64,000 nucleotides of DNA from Ophiura sarsii (taxonomy: Eukaryota > Echinodermata > Ophiuroidea > Amphilepidida > Ophiuridae), in the NCBI GenBank assembly GCA_035610835.1, contig CM069457.1, forward strand, positions 20,950,658 to 21,014,657, in the 5' to 3' direction. The notes beneath the pieces were generated by a model, which ran no database searches, was not told the origin of the DNA, and worked only from the letters and a program-made list of their open reading frames with translations. Below, piece after piece: positions 13,001 through 26,300 of this stretch. Position 1 is the stretch's first letter. Every line of letters starts with the position of its first letter. The translations under genes and the position numbers were made by a program.

Positions 13001-16000
13001 GAAGGTAAACTGAACGTTGCTCAATCCTTTTCAATGTAGCGATCTTCATTATTAACTGATCTTCAGGAACAATATCTCAAATTAAAAAAAATCAATTTCT
13101 CTACAACTTCATATTTTATTATTGTTATACGTAGGAGCTATAGTGTTGGAGTTAAGAGTATATTTATTACCTGGTCAGTTACTTATTTTGAGGACTGTAG
13201 TGTTAATTCCAGACGTGGTTACCTGAATGGGTGGCTCCATTTGAAATCTACAGTCCCTGAAAGGAAGATTAAGGTAATTCTGCCATATGGATTGTATTGA
13301 TTTTAAATGGAATAGCGCATCAAGGTATACTTACATCAGATCTTTGGTAGTAGATTAGGTCGCCCCTTGTCATCCCAAAATCTGAAACTTTGGCGATGAG
13401 ACCGTTAGGACCTTCACCTACCAGAATGTTTCGAGCTGCAAGATCCCTGTGAATAAGCTATAAGTATGCATGAGAGATAGTTGAAGAACTGTATTACTTT
13501 TGTGGCAATAATGATTTTTAGGGTAAATGCGATTCTTTTTGCAAGGCATGTAAACCACATAATTATAGCGACAATTCCATATTGGAATGTCAAAGGTAAA
13601 ATTATAGTGACTACCGATCTGTATGTGCTTTAAGGAAGCGTTCACTCTGACCGTTGTCAGCGCGATGGTTGGTATACGAGTATATATACCAATCAATCTT
13701 TCAATCAATGGGAGCAAGCAAGCCTTCCAAATCATGCTGTATAAGTGGAAACGTTTGAATATAAAATGACGTAAATTATGTCATCGACCTTAGCATGTTC
13801 AAGTATAATATCAGCATGGCTACTAGTGTGACGCCATCAACGAGCATGATTAGTGCAACGATTCCTTATTAGAAACGTTAAGTTAAATGGACTGAAAGTA
13901 GACGCCAACTGTGCACGAACCAATTTTGCATACTGTTATCTTTAAACGTCCATATTTCATGAACACACTATGGTAGATCTTAGAATCCCAGTAATGCCTA
14001 ATTGGCACTGTTGTAAAATGCAAAGACATCCAAAGTACCTTGTAATAGTCCAGCCAGTTCTAAATTAGCGTGCCTTCTTACGTATTAATGAAAGACGCCG
14101 AGGCCTAAATAACCACATACTATAATTATTTCTCTCTACAACTTATTAAACTATATCATTACCCCTTGGTCAGCGAGCATTTTCATCCCTTTCGCTACAT
14201 CTAATCCAAATCCCAATAGATGTGATGACGTCAGAGTGCTTAATCTTCCATTCTCGTCTGGTTCCGGTAGACGACTGTTTTTGAGAAAGTTGAGCAGGTC
14301 GCCATGTCTCACGTGCTCTAATGCTACATACAGATGACCTGCAATGAAGATGAGTAAATAATAATCATACATTTTTAGAAAGTTTAGCGGGTTACCGTGC
14401 CTCGCGTGCTCTAAATGCTATGTACAGCTGGCCTGCAAAGAAGATAAGTACATAAAACCAATACAGTTGAGCAGCAGTGCAATGCATTTTTCTTTACTGG
14501 TATTCGGGAATGGAACTTGCTACCAACTCATGTTAAAACATCCAAAACCCATGGGCAGTTCAAAAAGGCAGTAAAAAGTTACTTTCTATCTTGATTTTTC
14601 ATCCGTTTTTAATATGCATTTGTTTCATAAAAAATGCAATATTTTGTGTGTGCAAATATATAATAATATTTGCTGCTTTAATATTTTAAGGACCTCAATG
14701 GAAATAAGCCCTTTTTAGGGCTTTTTTAGGCTATCCTTGGCATTATATGTTTTCTTTTATAAATATGTTGCGAAAATTGGGTTTTTTTAGATTTGTATAT
14801 TGATCTGATGTATTGTAGCAGGTCATCGTGTCCCACGTACTCTAATGCTACATCTATACAGCTGGCCTGCAAAGAAAAGGCGTGCAAAAACCAATGTTTA
14901 GCAGGTGAAGGTGTCCCACGCGCTCTAATCCTACATCTATACAGCTTGACTGCAAAGAAAAGGCGTGCATAACCGATCTTTAGCAGGTCAAAAAGGAGTA
15001 CATAACCATACATTTTTCAGCGAGTTTAGCAGGTGAACATGTCTAACGTGTTGTACTGCAGCTGGCCTGCCAACAAAAGGAGTACTTAATAAATGATGCT
15101 CACTTGGTAGGAAGTATAAACTACAAATACCCATACCCTCAAGAGCTACATTGTGGGAGTACGCCCACAATACATACACACCAAACACGTACTAACATGC
15201 CTTATGGGCTTCCCTTTGTTTGTTTGGGCGCATAAATCGACATTCTGGGAAATCACTTATAGGGTATACCCCTCTACAGGCCATTTAAAAGCACCTAGAA
15301 ACGACACGTTGTGGGGGTACCCCAACAACGTGCCAAAACGCCTACAACGTATCGCACGTACTTATTTTTACGCCCACAACGTAGCTCTGGTAACATACAA
15401 ACAAACAAACAAACAAACACCCTACCAACGAACAGACAAACACACAGTTGTCCGTTTTAAGGACGAATGTTCCTTACCGTTATGTCGTACAGATCCAACA
15501 AGCGATACTATGTTTATATGTCGACCAATTTTCTTCATGCTTTCTAGTTCGCGCTCAAAATGGTTCATTTCAGTCTCCGGTGCCCCATCTACATATACAA
15601 AATAATCAAATCAATAATTTGTAATTGTTTTTGAATGGTCTCATAATTTACATATTGCGCCCCATTTTGGAGTCGCGAGTGCGGCCATTCACGACGGCAC
15701 AAACACACTGCCGACGCAATGTATTTAATTGTGCATGGGTTTTCCTAGAAAACCTACTATGAGTAAACTATTCAATGTTTTTATTGAAACTGGTACGAGT
15801 GTATTATATTATATAGACCTTCTTCATAAATCCGTGTTTATTATATGTTATGGTCCTCATATTTGATACAAAACCCAAACAATCAAGACAAGGTAACATC
15901 TAGTGAAATCCCACATACATGACATACATTTGCCTCATGAATATCATGAATATAGTAATGAGCTCACACACACACGTACGCCGTTATTACAAGTCAAGAT

Positions 16001-19000
16001 GGGAGTAGCTGGTATGAGATGGGTGGTATGTTAACATTGACATATTTAGGGTGTAGGGCGATGTACGCCCGGGGGGGGCGGTACTCGGATTGGGATTGGT
16101 CGGGAATGTGCGGCTGGAGATTAAAAAACCCTACCCATTTCTAAGAAAGATTTTGGAGAAAACGGTACCCATTTCTAAGGATTTAGCTTCATTATAGACC
16201 CAATTATCGCAAAAATAGACCCATTCCCCACATCGGTTCAAATCTCCTTCTCTATACGTAGAAATGACCTAGACGAAAATGACCTACACCCAGACGTGAC
16301 CTACCGGGAAGTGTTTTGATGGCTACTCTGGTCCAGGTGTCGCCCTTTCTAACCATGCCTTCTCGAATTTCCCCAAAGTTACCATGGCCGAGAATAAGCG
16401 TACCCACATTTAAATCTCTCCACTGCAGATCCCAGTAAGTCGGGTCTATCACTATGAGTCCGCCGTGGTGTACATTCATGTATTCAACTTCAGGGAGGGT
16501 GTCTATCAACACGTCTTCGCCGTTGAGATTACGATTTTGGTGATGAGGCTGCAATGACATCTGCAAAGGATATCAACGGTTGGGTAATTGATATGGACGG
16601 TAAAACTAGCACAATGGGGATGCTATTGAAAAGATTTTTCATATGTTTAATGCAATATTGTAGCATGTCCCCTTAAAGACCTTCGATTTACAATGTGATA
16701 AACTGCTAAACGTCAATGGAATCAAAAGGAACAGAACAAGTGAAACATGCTGATGTATGATGTTGCTCAGGAAACCTTCTTTGTTATCTTTGTTATCTTA
16801 TGTCTATTTAACTTCCACGAGACAATGACGTCGCTGTATCAAACCTTACTTTGTACTCTTTGGCGCCGGCACATATACACACGCGTAGAAAGATGAAGGA
16901 TGTATATGCGCGCGTAAACGGTGCGCCTTGCGCTTACGTCGCTGTCCGCCAGAGCAGAGGAAGTGAAACAGATTATGATGTCCTCTTATATATTTACCGT
17001 GCTCAAACGCCATGAGGGTAACATTTTCCTCTTGTATGCAACGACGATTAGGATCCCAACCAAAAGAATGATTACTCCAACAGCGCCTCCTATTCCAGCA
17101 ATAGTACCTACACCTAAAGGATTTCCTGTAGAAAATTATGAAGATACGGTATGAGTTTTGACCCATAATTATGCTCCTGGATAAAAACAAAAATTGGTAT
17201 ACGATTCGCAAGGCCACATACAAAAAACTGTAAAAAAGCATAAAAAATACAACCTATACAAACACGCGAACAAAGAAAAAATAATTGAAAAGTTCTCGTC
17301 TGTAAAATTGCGTAATTTGATGTGCGGTACTTGTTCTCGGATCGACTCCGACCGAAGCATTTATATCGTCTTATACACTTGCTTAAGTTCTGCCCAAGCC
17401 AGTAACCTCATCTTTAGAACCTACATAGCTAGTACTAGTAGGTAGAGCCAATAAAAATATCCACTGAACTCTTATCTTTGTATTTTCTAACAATGTTTCT
17501 TGATAAGTCCTTCATATGAGCCAAACCCATTATATATTCATTAGTGCCTAACTTTACCTCGTTGTATGTATAGAACGTTAAGAAATATAAAGAAACCATT
17601 GCGAGTTTGACAATGAACCAAATGATACAAATGTTTATTCAGAGCATCTAATGGAATTTGTATAACCCTATACACGTCCACCCCAACAACATTTCTTTCA
17701 TTACAAACATAATAATGATCGTTGCTTGAGAATAGAAAAACAGATAAATATCTTTCATTATAAACACATCATGGGTGTTGCTTTGAATACAATAGAATAG
17801 AATAACATATAATTATTTTCATTACAAAAACATTATGAGTTCCTTATAGAATACTATAACATATCAATATTTGTATTATAAACATATCATGAGTTGCTCT
17901 GAATAGAAACACGTATCATTCCTTTCATTACAAATATATCATGAGTTGCTTAGAATACAATTATAACATGTCATTCCTTTCAATAGAAATATAAACTATA
18001 TCATTCTGGTTTTCTGTTTGAGCTCATACCTTCACTAGTTGTTGCATTGATAACTGCCTGTAGTCCTGGTAAGGTCCGGTCGTCTTTGTTTGCACTGATC
18101 TTGATTTCGTATGTAGTTTTTGACTCTAAATTGGTTATAGTGCTGAGCAAATCGATAAAATTGCGATGTTGTCTTGTTTGTATTTGTAGTAATGATGTTA
18201 CGTTTTTCATAATCGGTTTGTACTGTATCTGGTAATGGTAAAGTGAATAAGTAAAGATCTATTCAGTCATTTCGAAACAAGGTTTTGTTTGTCTTCACAT
18301 TTCCTTTAAGCTACCTACTTCTTTAACCATTCCAAAGGAGATTTACGAAATTACGACATGAAGCATGATGGAATGGAGTGAGTTTTCATTCGCGCTACAT
18401 GTAAATTTATTGTGATATTGTCATATAAAATTAGGCGGTATTCTAATACACGTCTTTCAAAAATGTCATATAGATATAAATAGAAGGAACCATAGAACAC
18501 CAAACATATCTCACAAATGAAATGTTCTGAAGACAGACACATGTTCCTTGATCAATTGCACTTAGAGTGTAATCATATTTGTGAGGCGAAGTATTTGACA
18601 AGTGCACAAATTTAACTTAAATTGTGAGACCATTCCTTCTTCTGTTAAATTTTTGTAATTTTAGCTTCTGTACAATTTGAATTAGAAATAATAGTTCTCT
18701 TTGCTGATATTTAGGTCTTAACTGTATTCTCCCATTACTGTTTTCAAATGGGGTCCAGCTTTATTACAAACCTTTTCACATTAGGCTTATTTTTAAGTCG
18801 ATTTCTTCCATTTGTCAGAAGAACTAAATTAAATACGTTTCATACAAACAACAAAAGAATTATAGTTCAATTCACACATCAATGTCAAGGGCCGAAACCC
18901 TACACATTTATTATTCACTCTGTACTGTCTTACCTCGTAATACGCAATGACACCATTTGGATTCAGTGGTTCGTCCCATTTCAATGTCAAACTATTATGG

Positions 19001-21104
19001 GATATAACGTCAACTGTAACATTACGTGGTTTACTAGACCCTGTGTGAGGTAATAGATGACGACAGAGATTTGTAAGGACATGTTTGCAATCACGGTTAT
19101 TGGTTTTATAATACAAAACAGATTTTTCAGAAATCATTACCCAACCTTCAAAATCTATCTAGAGAGTTAATGAACCAATGGTGATGAGAAGTTCAATAAT
19201 TTCGTGAATTTTGGAACTAGACGACAGGTCGACAGCCGATTATTTGAGATAAACCAAGCTGCTACAGTGCAACAAGCCATAAACTACCCGAACAGACAAG
19301 TCTCATCATTTTAATATATATGAATAAAGGTCTGGCAATATGAAAACTTGAAAATTAGACAAAAATATCAATATGTAGGCTTATAGGAAATACATAAAAA
19401 TTAAATAGATAAAAGTACACTGATTTCAAATAGTGTTGGATATGGCCGATAATTCTGATTGAGCATTTTTTTGAAAAGTTATCTCGTTTTGAAGAAAAAA
19501 AACCCAAAATCCCATTGTTAGTTACTTTGCTTAAATGCCTATGTTTCTTTTATCTGTATTTGAAAAGGTAAATAGGCAATTGCATTTGAAAGCTGACAAA
19601 TCAAGGACAACTTTATATTGATCAGAAGGTTGATACCTTGTTCGGTTCTTTAGATATAACAGAAAGAGTAAATATGTGACATTTGACCTTGGCGGCCATT
19701 TTGTTGATTTAGCCCCAGAAATCTGATTTCTAAATTTCAGCATAACCGAACAATTATTTGAATTCTAATCAATACAAAACTTTCCCCCGAAGTTTAGCTT
19801 TCAATTGTAATTGCCTATTTACCTTTTACCAGTTACAGATAAAATAAACATATAAATTAAGCAAACTAACTAACAATTACCCTTTTGCTTATTTTTCCAA
19901 AACGAGATACTTTTTCAAAAAAGTGCTCAATCAGATTTATCGGACAAACATAATGTACACCTTATTTAAGATCAGTGTACTTATCTTTTATGGTTGCTAA
20001 AGTATAGGTAAAATCATGTTTTTTATGTTTTTTTCACTAATTTTTATATATTTCCTATACATATTTATATTTTTGTCTAATTTTCAAGTTTTCATATTGC
20101 CAGACCTTCATATATTAAAATTATGAGACTTGTACTATATGAGTAATTTAAAATATGGCCTGATCACTTGACTTGTCTGTTCGGGTAGTTTATGGCTAGC
20201 TGTTGCACTGTATGGAAGTACGCCGATCGAACCGCGCAACGCGGATGTGTTAATGCTCTACGCAATCGCAGCCGCAATGTGTTGTTTTTGAATGATCGCT
20301 GTTTTCGTCGACTTTAATACCTTAAAGTAAACTTGAGTGTTGTTTTAATTTTGTCATTTTGGGGTTAATGTTTTTGATATTATCCCCTAACAGCTTCCCA
20401 ATCTCGCTTGGGTCGACGAGGCAATTGAGACTTAGTACCTTGCCCAAGGATACAAACACGTTGGCCGTAGCGGGGATAGAACTCACCACCTTTGAATTAT
20501 GAATCATGCGTGCAACCTTTGTATTATGACTCCTGCGTACTATCCACTATATAGACCAACACATTACTCGATCAATTTAAATTCAAGCGTTAGGCCAAAA
20601 ATATAGTCAGCTCAATTTATTTCAATTATGGAACCATTTCAGAAAAAACACAATTTGATTCGGACATATTTCAAAGTGTTTCAACAATTACAAAACCTGA
20701 TTCTCATAAATCATTCATCAGAGATTGTGTATAATTTTCCATTGGTACAATTTTCAATCTACAAGTAATACCACTTGTTATGATAACAAATAGTTCACAC
20801 TTCTTCCTTTAAAATGACTGGTTTGACATATTAATACACGCTAGCAATTCGTAATACAACGTTAAGGTCATTGAGAAGCCAATTGAATGTTTTTGTTTAA
20901 TACAGCAGTACGTACTTCCTTCTTCAGTTGTAGCTTCTATTGTACTCCAACCACCAGGCAGCCCATTCGGTCCATTAACTCTCACCTATAACAAATAACA
21001 ATACAGTACCAGCATAGTCAAGGAAAAGACGAAATGTCGTGTTCAATTATATTCTCAATTAGTATCCTTAAACATTTACATTTATTATTATTATTATTAT
21101 TATG

Positions 21105-21149
<45 letters not shown>

Positions 21150-23350
21150 GGGGTGGAGGGTAGGGTGCGGTTGCAGTACTTTTTTCTGTTCCTGAAAGAA
21201 GAAAAAAGGAAGTGATTTATCGCGAGAGCAATATGTCTAACTTTATAGTCATTGTGATGTTCACATCCTCGTCCATTTCATATTTGTAGACATGAAGGGG
21301 TGGACAGGTATGACTCTCCATGTATATACATGGTGTCTCAACAAAACCGTGCACGTGTTTACCCAACTTATTGACCATGAACTTCTAGAATTTTGTGTAA
21401 CAAGTGTATACATTTTGATAGACTAAACGCTTAGCTTTCATATGCCGTTAATTTCATCTCATTTGGTATTGTCAATCTTGTGATATCACCATATAAACGG
21501 AGGTAAATCATAACTTACAATGGTTGTTTGGCGGTCAGGCATACAGGGTGTAACAAAAAGAAAACGCAACACTTTTTGTCGCGAGCTCTCCGATTACGGC
21601 AAATCACAAATCACTCTGAAATTTATATATTCTGTTAGGTGTACTTATTGGCTATCACATAGTCAAATTACAGCGATATCGATTATTGATTCGCTGAGAT
21701 ATCAACGCTATACACGTAGACAAGTGCAAAACACGTTTTACATCGTTTATCCTGTATGCCTGATTTTCTTGTCAGGTGAATATTAGCAAGACACTTTAAC
21801 AACTCATTGTACTTGAATAATTGGAATCAAACTCATCATTCTGAGAAGAAAATGTCATGTTTAAAAGGTATAATCAAATGTCTGGCTATTCAGTATCATA
21901 TCAATATTAATTAAATCTGGCAATAAATAATTGATAGATAATGACACAACTTGAAAATCCAGATTACAAAGTCTGTTTGCAAATCCTCTCTCTTTTTCTC
22001 TCGTTAATGTCATAAATAAAACATTATGGCACATTATTCAAAAGATAAGGAAATGGAATAGTCCAGTGAAGGTAGTAATTGTCTTGTATGAATCAGTCAT
22101 TGTTAGTCTGTTGTGAATGGGAATGGGACATTATGGTGCTGCTCGACCCTCAAAATGCTGTCCTTGTTTTAAGATGCATCGATTATTAACTTTAATTTAT
22201 GAAAGAACGTACCATAGCCATTATATGGCGATCATAGCAATCGGTGGTTCAGAACTTTAAAAAGGGTGATTGACGTATTCAAACGGTCGAATGATTATCA
22301 GATTACACGATTCAATAATTGTATGTACCACCTAGTGGCATCAATGAGATTGGATCAAGACTATTCTTTTCTCATGTCTGAAGGCTGACAACAAAATTGT
22401 TAACTATATTTGTTGGGAGTGGCTGTTTTTAAAAAGAACGATGTAAAACGTGTTTCGCACTTCTCTACTTATACCTTTAATATCTCAGCGAATACATAAT
22501 CGATATCGTTGTAATTTGACTATATGATAGCCAATAAGCATGATAAGTAGACCTAACAGAATATATAAGTTTTAGAGTGATTTAGTCTTTTACTGTGACC
22601 GTACAGCTCTCGACAAAAAGTGTTGCGTTCTTTTTGATACACGCTGTATATTGCGAGTGATGTTGGAGGTTAGGCACGAGGGTTGTGAAGTATATCTAAC
22701 GAGTGTTGTTTGGAGGTTAATCATACAATATATTGCGAGTGATGTTGGGGTTAGGCACGATCGTTGCGTGTGATTGACAGAATAATATTCGAGGTCAAGC
22801 ATATCTTACGAGTGTTGTTTGGAGGTCAAATCCCCTATATTGCGGGTAAATGAGGGAATGATAAGAAGTCTGGCATATCTTGTAAGTGATGTTTAGAGGT
22901 CACAGCGCCCGTATTTTGCAGTTAAACGAGAGAATGACTGCAAGAGTGTAGGTCAGGCATATCTTGCGAGTAATGTCTGGAGGTCAAATGCCCATATCCC
23001 GCAGTTAAATATGAGGGAATGATTGGAGGTCAGGTATCTTGCATGTAATGTTTGGGGGTCAAGCACCCATATCGTGTAGACAAATAACTAACTGCAATGG
23101 AGTGCAAAGAGCTTCTTGACATATTCAATTCCTCGTGCCCCCCCCCCCCCCCCCTGCAAGAGTGTAGGTCAGGCATATCTTGCGAGTAATGTCTGGAGGT
23201 CAAATGCCCATATCCCGCAGTTAAATATGAGGGAATGATTGGAGGTCAGGTATCTTGCATGTAATGTTTGGGGGTCAAGCACCCATATCGTGTAGACAAA
23301 TAACTAACTGCAATGGAGTGCAAAGAGCTTCTTGACATATTCAATTCCTC

Positions 23351-23388
<38 letters not shown>

Positions 23389-26300
23389 ATTGTTGAGGTC
23401 AATGACTTATCTTGCGATGGAATGAGGACATTTTTGGACTTCAGAAAATTGAGTGAAATCAACAGTTCATGAAACATGCTAACGGCCACATGTGTGGTTG
23501 TTAAAAAAACACCAGATAAACTTGTATTTCCCTTTCTCCGCGCTTATGTATTGCATGGTATGCCCCTTATCATATTTAATAATACCTGTATCGTGTAAGT
23601 CACGTGACTCGACAGATTTTGCAGCTTATATCGTTGACCATCAATATGTTCGTAAACATGTACGTTCACTGAGTCTGCTTCACTACTGCCCTCATCGGTT
23701 GCATAATACTGGATGACGTAGCCAAGTATATTTACAGCATTACACGCGTCTGAGGTAGCCGGGGATTCCCATGTCACAGTGATAGAATTGAGATCGGCAT
23801 TCACTTTATTCACATTTAACGGTTCACAGAGTCCTGCATGCATTTAGATGTGTGTACAATAACAATACGCATGTATTGAATAGAGACTGAGTCATTAAAC
23901 AACATACGATAAAACGAACGTTTCTAGCACTCAAGGAAAAGCTCGAAATAAGTTTTCTGACAAATTAAATAAATATAATTACTAATAAGAGAGGTTCAAG
24001 CTCTCCGAGAAATTTGGCTGTAGCCATACTTTGGTACTGTGAACAAAAAACTGAATTATTTATAGCGTTTTTGTTTTAAAAGCTTCGAGTTTTTCCTACT
24101 TTGAGAGACTGACACCATTAACTGTAACGTTTAAAAAAACTGAACTTAGGCCAAACAAGAAGGTCTATGATTAACGTATACATATGGAAAACTAGCTTTG
24201 GGATATGTGTGTTTTTTATTATTTGTTTATCTTATTTTTAAATTAGCCATGCTAATTTACGCGGAATCTTTTTTCCTGACGTTAAAGTAATACTATATTT
24301 GAGCTCATGGCGTAGGGTTATGCGACTCCATATACCTAGTGCGCGAGGGGTATGTGAGACAGATTTTTTCTTCTTCTTCTTGGTCTTACGCTTGCAAAGA
24401 AACTGGGGGCATACTATCCACCTTGATTTTGCTAACGTTACTATTATAAAGACTAAATATTAACAATTGGTAATATTTACTATATGTATTTCGGCTGCTA
24501 GAGGCTCTCAACAAAGGCTTTGTATACATACGTGCTCGCTCACCTGGTATTCATGTAAACACAGTCCCTGTGGTCTAGTAGATTAACTAATCGCCGCGAA
24601 TGCGAGAGAGACCGGGTTCGATACAGTGTATTTTTAAGGTCTTTTTAAATTTAATTCACGCAAGTTTTTCCGAGTGTATATTATTAGTTATTATAAATTT
24701 TTAAAAAAATCGCTTTATTTATTTTTCACATTGAGGATATTGATCAATTTGATGGTTTAAATGTTCAATTATTTACCATAGAAAAAAGAAGAAACAATAA
24801 AACTTTTCAAAGTAGTTTAAGTTAAAACAAATACTGAGTTTTGTATTACAATTAGGCAAATGCCAGGTGACAGCTCTGTAAAGATATTTAGAGTAAACCA
24901 GCACACTTAAATCACATTAATATGCTGAATCGCGGGTTCATTATACTCGTTCAAAAAACGAAGGGTCGTAACGCTTTCGGATTCACAGAACGCCTCCAGA
25001 GCGTTCCTAGGGAATCCATCTATCATCTGTCACTTTGACCCCCACTGTGTTAGGGAGCACATCAAAACTCGACCGCCCGGCAACCGCCGGTTCCGTGGGG
25101 TTCCGTGCGGTTGCAGCCGGTTTCTATTGTTCTAAACAATGACATGCGGTCCAACCGGGAGGAACCGGCGGTTGCCGCGCGGTCGAGTTTTGATGTGCTC
25201 CCTTACATTATCTCTTGTCATTTCCTGCCTATTGTTCCTCTGTCTATATATATATGTTGTGTATGTTGTATTCTGTCATTTAACCTTCGATAAAGATTCT
25301 GTTAGAATCGAAACGTCAGGTCCTCATATATTTATTACATTTACTTACACAGGCTATTTTTGTGGATAAGCAGTTTGCATTCAGCTTTTATATTAGAATA
25401 AATATATTTTAGAAATACATTCAAATAATTTACATGTATCTCAAAAATGAAACAACTAATATAACCAAGTTTGGTATGTCAAAGCTTACACAGGACCATA
25501 TTGCTAAGAATTTTAAGAATTTTGACATAGCGTTATGCTATTTACGAAATAGAGCGCAATGTATGATTAACACAGCTTTATTCCGGGATGGTCCTTCGGT
25601 CCAAATTCGTATTTATGCCGGCAGACCTGTATTGTTATACCAGCTAGGAATTGGCGCTTCATATCTCTAAATTGGGGCTATTGAGCATACATTAGAAAGG
25701 AGTTTACATGTATGGGTGATGTCTAAAAGCCCAATTACCTTTATCAGTGGAGTCTAGCGTCCGGACTCGAAGAATGTCTGAATAGTTACCAAAAATATCC
25801 TCTTTCCCGCTCCTTGCACTTGACCGAATCTGAACCTCGTATTCTGTCGCCGGTAGGAGATCTTTAAAATCTGTATTTAGCCTTGCGCCAGTATGACTTC
25901 TTGAAGTACCCGAGATTCGACCTCTCATGCGTATTTCGTATTTCGTAATGTTTGCCCGGCGCTGCCCACACGGAACATTATCCCAAGAAAACCCCAGACT
26001 CGTGGAAGTCTTATGGGTATTTACGATGTTTGCTGGAATACCGATATCAGATGCCGCGGCTACGGTAAAATAAAAGTAGGTATTAATAAATAAATATTGT
26101 ATGTATGAATCCAAAATCGGCTTAGGTGTAGATACCGTTAGCAGCCCCTAAAAAACTGGAATCTGATCCCCATGTTTCGGAGTATTAGCAAAATATACCT
26201 CAGTGCATTAAACATGAACTATGTTAAATCCTTTTGTAGGTTTCACCGAAAAGGATATCGATTTGTTATGATAATTGAGGGGGTTAATTTCAGAAGCTTT

